A stretch of 64,000 nt of DNA from NCBI RefSeq assembly GCF_003710255.1, contig NZ_RHIB01000001.1, forward strand, positions 1,922,001-1,986,000, read 5' to 3'. Shown one piece after another: positions 8,085 to 15,271 of the stretch (positions are counted from its first letter, which is position 1; each line of letters opens with the position of its first letter). Under the pieces are notes generated by a model. The model saw only the letters and a program-made list of their open reading frames with translations, ran no database searches and had not been told where the DNA came from. Source of the DNA: Alteribacter keqinensis (GTDB lineage: Bacteria; Bacillota; Bacilli; Bacillales; Salisediminibacteriaceae). The position numbers and the translations under genes are program-made.

Positions 8085-8135
8085 AACAGAGGGTCAGACC
8101 CCGGGAAATAATTTCCCGGGGTCTGACCCTCTGTT
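8085..8135. repeat. 51-bp perfect palindrome carrying two GGGTCAGACC units head to head
   Basis: Perfect 25-bp arms, AACAGAGGGTCAGACC plus CCGGGAAAT and the exact inverse, surround a central A at 8110. The length and the single central A are the same as at 2758-2808, but here the GGGTCAGACC cores lie in the arms rather than at the centre. It separates the ABC operon from a decayed gene and could act as a bidirectional terminator-like hairpin. Confidence 0.85.
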
Positions 8136-8138
8136 CAC

Positions 8139-8480
8139 CTATGAGCGTGCAAACTCTTTCTTCTTTTCATTTCGATAGACAAGATAGAGATAGACTGCGA
8201 TCCCAGTTATACTAACAATCCACCCTGAAATGAGTGCTGTTTCATCTCCAACAGAAGTCAATCGAAGAAGAAGACCCGGGGTAAACAGCATGATCGGTAT
8301 GACAATACCTGCCCAGGTTTTCGTCCAAATGGCGAATACGATAAACGTTCCTTTGGACTTTGACCCGTAATATGAGACACATCTTTTCCGTTACGTTCAG
8401 CCTCCAGAAGATGATCCTCCAGTTCCTCAACAATCTCTTCCACTTCATCTTCCTTTGCCCCTCTCCTATTTTTGTGAATT
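8139..8480 (-). pseudogene. Fragment of a HAAS-domain membrane protein gene
   Basis: One frame gives GAKEDEVEEIVEELEDHLLEAERNGKDVSHITGQSPKE, the helical HAAS signalling domain. After a frame change it continues as FIVFAIWTKTWAGIVIPIML, then LISGWIVSITGIAVYLYLVY and a basic end, EKKKEFARS. These are the head and tail of a membrane protein whose middle helices have been deleted. The normal N-terminus is also missing, and a GGGTCAGACC repeat lies where it should be. Both edges of the fragment are therefore bordered by repeats of the same family. Confidence 0.7.
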
Positions 8481-8520
8481 CGATCACACAGGGTCAGACC
8501 CCTTGTGAAAAATTCACAAT
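8474..8520. repeat. Copy of the GGGTCAGACC repeat
   Basis: TGTGAATTCGATCACACA leads into GGGTCAGACCCC and then TTGTGAAAAATTCACAA, a short inverted repeat. It lies between the decayed HAAS gene and the GNAT gene. Confidence 0.65.
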
Positions 8521-8543
8521 AACCCTTTCCCAAACTCTTCTCT

Positions 8544-8945
8544 CTACCTTCCGGACTGATTCTGATAGTTTCTGACTACCATCCCGTGTGATCGCTGCAT
8601 GCCGAGACGTTCATAGTAAGGCTGCAGTTCCGGATCACACATGAGGTCAATCATATACAGGCCATCCAACTCCTCCAACATTTTCTTGACGAGCGTCTCT
8701 CCAATCCCTCTTCCCTGATAGTCTGGAAGCACCTCCAGAAAAGGGATATATGCACTGAGGACACCATCTGAAACAGCTGTAATAAACCCAACCGCCACTC
8801 CGCGCTCCAGCGCAACGACACGCTTATCACTGCTCTCCAGCAGCCTAAGGTGCGTCCCTTTACTCGGTGCATCGGGCCAGCCAACAAAAAAACCATCCAG
8901 CATCTCTTCCGTAATACCTTCCAAATCCGTTTTGTATTCAATCAT
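8544..8945 (-). CDS. GNAT-family N-acetyltransferase
   Basis: A 133-residue GNAT protein. FLEVLPDYQGRGIGETLVKKML is the acetyl-CoA pyrophosphate loop (QGRGIG), and DLMCDPELQPYYERLGMQR matches the later conserved strand and helix. Its short length and the MIEYKTDLEGITEEMLDGFFVGWP start resemble the small GNATs annotated in many Bacillus genomes without known substrate. The ATG has GGGGAG about 10 nt upstream. Confidence 0.8.
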   Translation of the reverse strand: MIEYKTDLEGITEEMLDGFFVGWPDAPSKGTHLRLLESSDKRVVALERGVAVGFITAVSDGVLSAYIPFLEVLPDYQGRGIGETLVKKMLEELDGLYMIDLMCDPELQPYYERLGMQRSHGMVVRNYQNQSGR

Positions 8946-9027
8946 TTTTTAACAGCTCCCCTCGCCCCGCATACTAAAACCCGTCATATAAATAGAGATC
9001 ATTAGAATAAAAGCTCCAATTCACCTG

Positions 9028-9324
9028 CTAAAACAAAGGCTCATCCTTATCAGTAAAGTCATAAGCAAAAGGGGAGAAAGACAGGATGACAGCTAGTAAA
9101 ACCACCCCGGCCAGCAAGCTTTGCCACACATTCAGACTGAACCCGTTCATCAAAACAAACATAAGAACAACCACAAGCGGCCCAAAAACACCACTCCGCT
9201 TTCTGGCTTTAGCCGTCACAAACTGCTCCTTTTCACAGTTCGGGCACTTTATTCTGAACCCTGTGACGAGCAATTCCTTCCACAAAAACGAATAATCACA
9301 CGACCAGCACCTCGGCAGCTTCAC
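9028..9324 (-). CDS. CxxC-x17-CxxC small membrane protein
   Basis: A 98-residue protein with an N-terminal zinc-ribbon-like part (CWSC at 6-9, CPNC at 27-30) and two transmembrane helices (about 45-62 and 68-88). The layout matches the small 'cxxc_20_cxxc' proteins of Firmicutes (TIGR04104), whose role is unknown. The start is GTG, with GGAGGTGG 9 nt upstream. The C-terminus is short and acidic. Confidence 0.7.
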   Translation of the reverse strand: MKLPRCWSCDYSFLWKELLVTGFRIKCPNCEKEQFVTAKARKRSGVFGPLVVVLMFVLMNGFSLNVWQSLLAGVVLLAVILSFSPFAYDFTDKDEPLF

Positions 9325-9360
9325 GATTCATTCCCACCTCCCCCTCTGAAAGTCTCTCAT

Positions 9361-10197
9361 CTACTTCATCTTCCTTTTTACTGCCCATTCAATCACAGCC
9401 CAGGGCAAAACACTCTTCAGCCAAATGCCTAGCCCGACTCCTTTTCCGACCTGATAGCGAAATTTCGGCTTTTCAGCTCCACAGATTCTCTCAATTAACT
9501 TCACCACATCCAGCGGATCGGCAGCCTTCTCCACCGTCTTCTCGGCATTTACATATAACTTACTTATGTATTGTTCATAATCCTTCTCAACCGTAACGTT
9601 TGCCATTCCCTTTTCCCAAATCCGGGTTTTAAACGAACCGGCTTCGATCAGGCTTACATAAATACCGAACGGCAGCAGTTCCAGCCTCAACGACTCGCTG
9701 AAACCACCAAGAGCATGCTTTGAAGTTACGTAGGGAGCAAGGCCCGGAAACCCAAACCTTCCGCTTATGCTTCCTAGATTAATAATTTTTCCTTTTCTCC
9801 GCTCCCGCATCATCGGCAGGAACGCTTTCGTAATACCTACCACGCCTAAAACGTTGGTCTCAATCTGCCCGCGCCACTCATTCATGTCCACAAGCTCCGT
9901 CATTCCACCTAGACTGTAGCCTGCATTATTAATCAGCACGTCCACTTTCCCATAACGTTTTTTAACTTCATCCCTCACGTCATTCACTTGTCTGGAATCG
10001 GTCACATCGAGTGGTAAAACTGCCAGACAATCTCCGCAGCCCCGGCTCTCCGCTTCCCTCAGAAGTCTCTGTTTACTTTCCTCATCCCGGACCGTCCCGA
10101 CTACACAGTATCCCCTTTCTGCCAGGGCGAGTGCAGTCAGATACCCGAAGCCGCTGCTCGTTCCAGTGATCACTGCTACCTGCCTGTCCAAAGCCAT
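9361..10197 (-). CDS. Short-chain dehydrogenase/reductase
   Basis: A 278-residue classical SDR. The cofactor loop TGTSSGFG, the NNAG motif (INNAGYS), the catalytic Ser in LGSISG and the YVTSK catalytic dyad are all present, followed by a C-terminal substrate segment and a membrane-like end. The ATG at 10197 overlaps the stop of the upstream small gene (TAATG), which supports it over an upstream in-frame ATG at 10236. It is an NAD(P)-dependent oxidoreductase with unknown substrate. It forms one unit with two small membrane proteins. Confidence 0.85.
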   Translation of the reverse strand: MALDRQVAVITGTSSGFGYLTALALAERGYCVVGTVRDEESKQRLLREAESRGCGDCLAVLPLDVTDSRQVNDVRDEVKKRYGKVDVLINNAGYSLGGMTELVDMNEWRGQIETNVLGVVGITKAFLPMMRERRKGKIINLGSISGRFGFPGLAPYVTSKHALGGFSESLRLELLPFGIYVSLIEAGSFKTRIWEKGMANVTVEKDYEQYISKLYVNAEKTVEKAADPLDVVKLIERICGAEKPKFRYQVGKGVGLGIWLKSVLPWAVIEWAVKRKMK

Positions 10198-10400
10198 TAT
10201 CCCCTTTTCGTTTCTTCCGTTTTTACTTTTTTCCACTCACTGATATTACCTAAAGTACCGAGCACTCCCACAACCACAAAGACAACCGCGATAATTTGCA
10301 AGCCTCCGTCTACACCTTCAAACGCCAGCCTGTAAATTCCAACGCCCAAAACCAACAGACTGCCTATAAAACTGAGAACTATCCTCGTTTTATTGCTCAT
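10197..10400 (-). CDS. Small two-helix membrane protein
   Basis: A 67-residue protein, MSNKTRIVLSFIGSLLVLG onward, with two hydrophobic helices joined by a short GVDGG turn and a charged tail. The start ATG has AAAGGGGG 6-8 nt upstream and overlaps the end of the preceding gene. Function unknown. Confidence 0.65.
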   Translation of the reverse strand: MSNKTRIVLSFIGSLLVLGVGIYRLAFEGVDGGLQIIAVVFVVVGVLGTLGNISEWKKVKTEETKRG

Positions 10401-10864
10401 GTTTTTTCCCCCTTTCTCAATGAACGAACTAAAAAGAATCCAATGATCCCAAAAGTTCCACCAATTCCACCGATCATAACGGGTAAAAAACCCCGGTTCA
10501 AACCGCCATCCGCAGCTGATTGTACAATTACCCATGTCAGACAGCAAAAAGAGACAACGATAAAATTCTTCATCACATTTACCTGCATAAGTATGTTCTC
10601 ATATTGAAATCTCATGTTTTCCCGGGTCAAATGCAGATAATTAAATGTATGAGGATACTTTTCCAAAACTGTCATCCCAAGCCACAGTCCCGCCGTAATC
10701 AACGGTAAAATAAATAACGTACCGGGGCTTCCCCAGCCATCCGATTCTCCTTGCAGGTTAAAATGAATGGGAATAGTGTCAGGCAGGGCTTTCCACATAA
10801 CGATTACATATACGACGGTGAAGGCTAGAACCAATAAACTACCCACATCAACCCTTTTCTCCAT
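10397..10864 (-). CDS. DUF1648-domain membrane protein
   Basis: A 155-residue membrane protein. The N-terminal part, with WKALPDTIPIHFNLQGESDGWGSPGTLFILPL, is the DUF1648 domain, as in SdpI and related immunity or two-component-associated proteins (P..IP.HF...G..D.WG.K). About four transmembrane helices follow. The start is ATG (10864) or an adjacent GTG; no strong ribosome binding site was seen. It overlaps the next small membrane gene by 4 bp and begins the operon that ends in the SDR gene. Confidence 0.75.
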   Translation of the reverse strand: MEKRVDVGSLLVLAFTVVYVIVMWKALPDTIPIHFNLQGESDGWGSPGTLFILPLITAGLWLGMTVLEKYPHTFNYLHLTRENMRFQYENILMQVNVMKNFIVVSFCCLTWVIVQSAADGGLNRGFLPVMIGGIGGTFGIIGFFLVRSLRKGEKT

Positions 10865-10998
10865 CACCGTTTTTGGAATATCCAGTTTTGGCTGTTCCAG
10901 AGTTTCACCTAATTTTTGTTATATGAATGTTGGAAAGTCTGGCAAACTGCCTCTCTAAATATTAACATATTTTTCTAATATTAAGAGCAACAAAAAGT

Positions 10999-11022
10999 GC
11001 CCAGGATATGTGTATCCTGAGC
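10999..11022 (-). terminator. Intrinsic terminator of the TRAP/acyl-CoA dehydrogenase operon
   Basis: On the minus strand a 10-bp stem (GCTCAGGATA paired with TATCCTGGGC, one G-T pair) with a CACA loop is followed by ACTTTTTG, 15 bp after the stop codon of the acyl-CoA dehydrogenase gene. Confidence 0.85.
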
Positions 11023-11037
11023 ATCTGTATCGATCAA

Positions 11038-12198
11038 TTATCTCTTTTCTGTCTTGTTAATAGAATCCACTGCCAGCTGGTTAATTGTCATATCATCCAT
11101 CGGGGGATTATGAAGCCCGGCTCTTACATCCCGGTAATATCGTTGAAGTGGATTTGTTTCCGACAGGCTTTTTGCTCCGACAATACGCATCGCCAAGTCA
11201 ACAATCTCCATCGCCTTGTTTACAACTGATAATTTAACAGCACCTAATTCAGCTTTCATACTTTGCCTGACATTGAGGTCGCTTCGGTCCCATTTTTCCG
11301 CCACTGAATATAAGAAGTGCCGGCTTTCTAAAACGAGCAGCTCCATCTGCCCAATCTTCTGTATCACATTAGGAAGATCTGCTATCGTTCCTTCTATACT
11401 ATTAGGTGAGTAATTTTTAGCAAAGTCTGTTGCGTACCTCTGCGCTGCTCTTGCAATCCCAATATAGCAGGCAGGAATATGAAGCAGCCAGCCCGCCGGC
11501 TCTTTCCTGCCAGGTGAAATATACTCAACTAAATCTGATTCATTTACGACAACATCATGCAGCACCAGGTCGTGGCTTCCTGTTGCTTTCATCGCAACTG
11601 AATCCCATGTATCCTCAATATCAACACCATCATATTCTCTTCTAATAAGAAAATTCCCTATCCGGTCAGAACCCTCAATTGATGCACTTACCACAAAGTA
11701 GGTAAGGATTGGGGCCATGGTAGTAAAGTTCTTTCTACCATTGATAATCCATCTATCCCCGTCTTTTACTGCTCTTGTTTCCGGCTTCCCTCCTCGGGTT
11801 GGGCTCCCAGTAGCCGGCTCTGAGGCGGCATTATTCAATAATGCACCATGGTAAAAAACATCATCTGCAAACGCTTTGTAGGTTTTATTATCCCATATTC
11901 GATTCTCACCCAGATGCTTTGTGATCCCCATATGCCATCCAATGGAGAGCGCGGTGGGGCCATCCGCTCTTGCAATTGTTTCCTGATGCTGAAGCATCTC
12001 CGTAAGTGAAATCCCCGGTCCTCCAAAATTCTCGGGAACCGTCCAGGAAGGATAGCCTATCCTGATTAATTCGTTTATATTGTCAAAAGGAAAAGTTCTT
12101 TCCCGGTCATGCCTTTCAGCGTTAATCTCAAATGAATGAACGACTTCACCAAGTTGTTTCTGGCGATCTTCAATTTCTTTTTGTTTGTTTAAAGTCAT
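11038..12198 (-). CDS. Acyl-CoA dehydrogenase-family flavoprotein
   Basis: A 386-residue protein of the acyl-CoA dehydrogenase superfamily. The N-terminal helical domain holds GYPSWTVPENFGGPGISLTEM, the middle beta domain has NNAASEPATGSPTRGG and WIINGRKNFTTMAP (FAD and substrate contacts), and the C-terminal four-helix bundle ends with RYYRDVRAGLHNPP. The R-D-x-R-x-x-x-HNPP ending resembles flavin monooxygenase-like members such as DszC/SfnB types more than fatty-acid beta-oxidation enzymes, but this is only an impression. It is the last gene after a TRAP transporter on the same strand, 89 bp after dctM, so it probably acts on the imported acid or on a derivative. Confidence 0.8.
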   Translation of the reverse strand: MTLNKQKEIEDRQKQLGEVVHSFEINAERHDRERTFPFDNINELIRIGYPSWTVPENFGGPGISLTEMLQHQETIARADGPTALSIGWHMGITKHLGENRIWDNKTYKAFADDVFYHGALLNNAASEPATGSPTRGGKPETRAVKDGDRWIINGRKNFTTMAPILTYFVVSASIEGSDRIGNFLIRREYDGVDIEDTWDSVAMKATGSHDLVLHDVVVNESDLVEYISPGRKEPAGWLLHIPACYIGIARAAQRYATDFAKNYSPNSIEGTIADLPNVIQKIGQMELLVLESRHFLYSVAEKWDRSDLNVRQSMKAELGAVKLSVVNKAMEIVDLAMRIVGAKSLSETNPLQRYYRDVRAGLHNPPMDDMTINQLAVDSINKTEKR

Positions 12199-12287
12199 AC
12201 AAATCCCCCTGTTTATCTTTTTTACAACTTTTTAAATGTATACTTTGAACTCCAAGTCCCCCTGACCTTCATACTCGATCCATAAAG

Positions 12288-13580
12288 CTAATAAACCACA
12301 ACATCCGGCATGAGCATTCTCGGTAAAAACATGAACAAGTCGGGAACTAATAATCCAATAATAATGATTCCAAGTGTAACGCCAATTAAAGGAAGTATCG
12401 CTAAGAAAGCTTTAGGCGTACTCACTTCCCCAATCTGTGTAGCAATCAACAGACAAATTCCATATGGAGGTGTAACCATACCTAACGACAACGTCAAAAT
12501 CACAATAATACCAAGGTGAAGAGGATGAGCCCCGGCTACCTGCCCTAACTCCTGAATGATCGGCATAAAGATAATTACGCTTGTAACCGGACTTAAAAAG
12601 GTGCCAATCACAAGTAAGAAAAGAACAATGAGCAAATACACGGCTGTCTGGTTTGTGGTTATTCCTGTTATAAAACCTGCAATTATCTCCGGTGCACCTA
12701 ACATGGCGATTAACCATCCCATGATTCCAGCGCTTGCCACTGCCATCATCGGCAACGAATAATTCACAACAGAATCTGCCAGAATTCCGGGGAGTTTTCT
12801 AAAGTTTATGGAACGGTAAAAAATCATTAATATAAATCCATAAGCCACAGCGACTGCAGCTGCTTCAGTAGCTGTAAAAATTCCACCTGTGATCCCTGCG
12901 ATGATGATGATTGGCAAAAGCAGGACGGGCAATGCTTTCCACAGGTCCATTCCCTTTTGCCGGACACTCGTTTTAGGGGAAGCAGGAAAACCCTTTCTTA
13001 CTGCCAGGACGTATGTATAGACCATCTGCATAACAGCGATTAAAATCCCGGGTACGACTCCCGCAAGGAACAATGCTCCGATACTCACCTGGGCAACTGC
13101 CCCATAAATAACCATTAATATGCTTGGTGGAATGATGACACCCAGTGTAGACGAAACAGCTGTGAGGGCTACTGCAAAGGCTGGATCAAACTTCGCTTTC
13201 TTCATAGCAGGAATCATCATTGCTCCCACTCCTGCCGTATCTGCTGCTGCAGACCCCGATAATCCTGCAAACATCATACTTACTGTCACGTTAATGTGTC
13301 CAAGTCCGCCACGAATGTGACCGACCAGAGAACTGGATAAGTTCACAAGCCTGTCTGTAATTCCCCCATCATTCATCAGCCGTCCTAATAATAGAAATAA
13401 CGGGACTGCCAGCAACGGGAATGAATTTACGCTGGAATACATTTGATTCACAATGGTCGTAAAAGGGAGCCCAAGTGTATATATCGTCAGCATGGAAGAC
13501 AGTCCAAGAGCAAAAGCAATCGGAACTCTCAGGATGATTAAAACAAAAAAACTTAACAGCAAGATGATTAACGGATCCAT
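12288..13580 (-). CDS. dctM: TRAP transporter large permease subunit (DctM)
   Basis: A 430-residue integral membrane protein of the DctM/SiaM family with about twelve predicted helices. Recognisable stretches are AVPLFLLLGRLMNDGGIT, GLSGSAAADTAGVGAMMIPAMKKA, and SSTLGVIIPPSILMVIYG, the conserved helices that form the Na+-coupled transport core. The start is 5 bp after the stop of dctQ. With DctP and DctQ it makes a tripartite, ATP-independent uptake system for an organic acid. Confidence 0.9.
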   Translation of the reverse strand: MDPLIILLLSFFVLIILRVPIAFALGLSSMLTIYTLGLPFTTIVNQMYSSVNSFPLLAVPLFLLLGRLMNDGGITDRLVNLSSSLVGHIRGGLGHINVTVSMMFAGLSGSAAADTAGVGAMMIPAMKKAKFDPAFAVALTAVSSTLGVIIPPSILMVIYGAVAQVSIGALFLAGVVPGILIAVMQMVYTYVLAVRKGFPASPKTSVRQKGMDLWKALPVLLLPIIIIAGITGGIFTATEAAAVAVAYGFILMIFYRSINFRKLPGILADSVVNYSLPMMAVASAGIMGWLIAMLGAPEIIAGFITGITTNQTAVYLLIVLFLLVIGTFLSPVTSVIIFMPIIQELGQVAGAHPLHLGIIVILTLSLGMVTPPYGICLLIATQIGEVSTPKAFLAILPLIGVTLGIIIIGLLVPDLFMFLPRMLMPDVVVY

Positions 13581-13585
13581 TGCAA

Positions 13586-14074
13586 TCAGTCAGCCCCCTT
13601 TCGAAAAAGTGCTCTGAGATCATTTGAAATAAGCTCGATAATAAACAGGAACATCACTAATCCGGACACAGGAATACTTGCAAACAAATATGCCTGCGGA
13701 ATCTCCAGCGCATTCGATAACCTCGTTAAACCCATTCTCGCAAAATCGTATCCTCCGATTATTAGCACATAGACAAAAAATAAAATTAACACGTGGGCCA
13801 CTAATGAAAGGCTGTGATTTGTCTTTTCCATCTTTTTTGGAAATGCTTCTACTAAATAATGCCTGCGTTGCCGGAGGCCAATCGCAGCACCAAGGAAAAT
13901 TGTCCATAAAAAACAGAAGATCGCTACTTCCTGAGCCCACAAAACAGGTAAGTGTAAATAATTTCTTGAAACCACCTGAAGTAAAATTAAACTGATATAA
14001 ATGATAAATAACAAAACTGATAATGATATCAGTCCCTTTTCTACCCAGTCATTGAATGTTTTAATTACTTTCAT
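13586..14074 (-). CDS. dctQ: TRAP transporter small permease subunit (DctQ)
   Basis: A 162-residue protein with four predicted transmembrane helices. FLWTIFLGAAIGLRQRRHYLVEAF matches the conserved DctQ core (W..F.G.......H...D). The ATG has AAAGGAGA 8 nt upstream. It lies 22 bp after dctP and 5 bp before dctM. Confidence 0.9.
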   Translation of the reverse strand: MKVIKTFNDWVEKGLISLSVLLFIIYISLILLQVVSRNYLHLPVLWAQEVAIFCFLWTIFLGAAIGLRQRRHYLVEAFPKKMEKTNHSLSLVAHVLILFFVYVLIIGGYDFARMGLTRLSNALEIPQAYLFASIPVSGLVMFLFIIELISNDLRALFRKGAD

Positions 14075-14096
14075 CTGATGACTTCTCCTTTAACGG

Positions 14097-15128
14097 TCAT
14101 TGGTGATTCAGGTTTTGTATCATATCAAGCAATTCTGACGCACCAATATCTTCAGCTAATTCCTCATGCAGTGGTTGCAGGATTTCAATAAAGGCATCTT
14201 TGTTAACTTCATTCACTTCCATTCCAAGACTTTCCAGCTCATCAAGAATCTCCTCATCATACTCGATTCCATTCTCCGTCCCAATATACCCGCTTTCTAC
14301 CGCAACCTGTTCTATGATCTCTGCATACTCTTCAGGTAGCTGTTCATAGGTGAGGGTGCTCATGGAAAAGTGCGATACCATAAACTGATGCTCAGAAACA
14401 CTTAAATAATCAGTAACCTCATTTAAATTACTTCCTTTAAAGCCGCTCAATGTACTTTCAAAGCCATCAACCACACCTGTCTGTACAGCAGAATAAATCT
14501 CATTCCAAGGAAGACTTGTAGGCACTGCACCTAATTCTGACCATATTTTACTTTCTAATGGGGAATCAGGTAAACGTAACTGGAGCCCTGCTATATCTTC
14601 CGGTTCTTCAATCGGGCCAATGCTATTAGCCAGATTCCTCGTTCCTCCACCTGCAAAAGCAAGAAGTTTAAACCCTAAATCCCTTTCATCATGGAGATTT
14701 CTAAACTCTTCTGTCAGTTCGCTGTCATGAGCGATGGCTTCCTGAAAATGACCCATATCTTCAAATAAATAGCTCAGACTGAACAGCTGATACTCTCTGA
14801 GAAAAGGCGCAGCGTTTTGTGTCCCGCCAATTACAAAATCCACCGTTCCGAGCCTCATTTCATCAATGCTCCCTTCGTCATCTCCCAGGGTACCTGTATG
14901 GTGGATTCTGACCTCCACATCTCCCCCTGTTTTCTCCTCTACCTCTTCTGCAAAATACTCTGCCATATCAATCCATGGATGAGGTGCAGTAACCACAGTA
15001 GCCAGGTCCAGAACGTGGGGCGTACCATCTCCCTCTTCACTTCCTGATGCAGCCTCCTCATTTCCACACCCCACGATGATCCATGTTAAAGCTATGCCGC
15101 TAACTGTACCCAAAAACGTTTTTTTCAT
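14097..15128 (-). CDS. dctP: TRAP transporter substrate-binding lipoprotein (DctP)
   Basis: A 343-residue extracytoplasmic solute receptor. MKKTFLGTVSGIALTWIIVGC is a lipoprotein signal, followed by an acidic linker. The conserved binding-site Arg occurs in LQLRLPDSP, with EIYSAVQTGVVDGFE following as in DctP proteins. I start at the ATG at 15128, which has GAGAGGAAG about 7 nt upstream. Its ligand is an organic acid; a closer assignment is not possible. First gene of the TRAP operon. Confidence 0.88.
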   Translation of the reverse strand: MKKTFLGTVSGIALTWIIVGCGNEEAASGSEEGDGTPHVLDLATVVTAPHPWIDMAEYFAEEVEEKTGGDVEVRIHHTGTLGDDEGSIDEMRLGTVDFVIGGTQNAAPFLREYQLFSLSYLFEDMGHFQEAIAHDSELTEEFRNLHDERDLGFKLLAFAGGGTRNLANSIGPIEEPEDIAGLQLRLPDSPLESKIWSELGAVPTSLPWNEIYSAVQTGVVDGFESTLSGFKGSNLNEVTDYLSVSEHQFMVSHFSMSTLTYEQLPEEYAEIIEQVAVESGYIGTENGIEYDEEILDELESLGMEVNEVNKDAFIEILQPLHEELAEDIGASELLDMIQNLNHQ

Positions 15129-15238
15129 TATGTATCTTCCTCTCACAAAATATATTGTATAATCCTTATGGGTTTACTCGGATTAAAATACATTATACTT
15201 ACTTATCAGAAAATTACAAGATAAATTCCTAAAAAAAA

Positions 15239-15262
15239 CGCAGGCCCATTCCGGGACCCGCG
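15239..15262 (-). terminator. Intrinsic terminator of the RND pump gene
   Basis: On the minus strand, a 9-bp GC-rich stem (CGCGGGTCC paired with GGGCCTGCG, two G-T pairs) is followed by eight T, 9 bp after the stop codon. Confidence 0.9.
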
Positions 15263-15271
15263 CTGAGTTAT

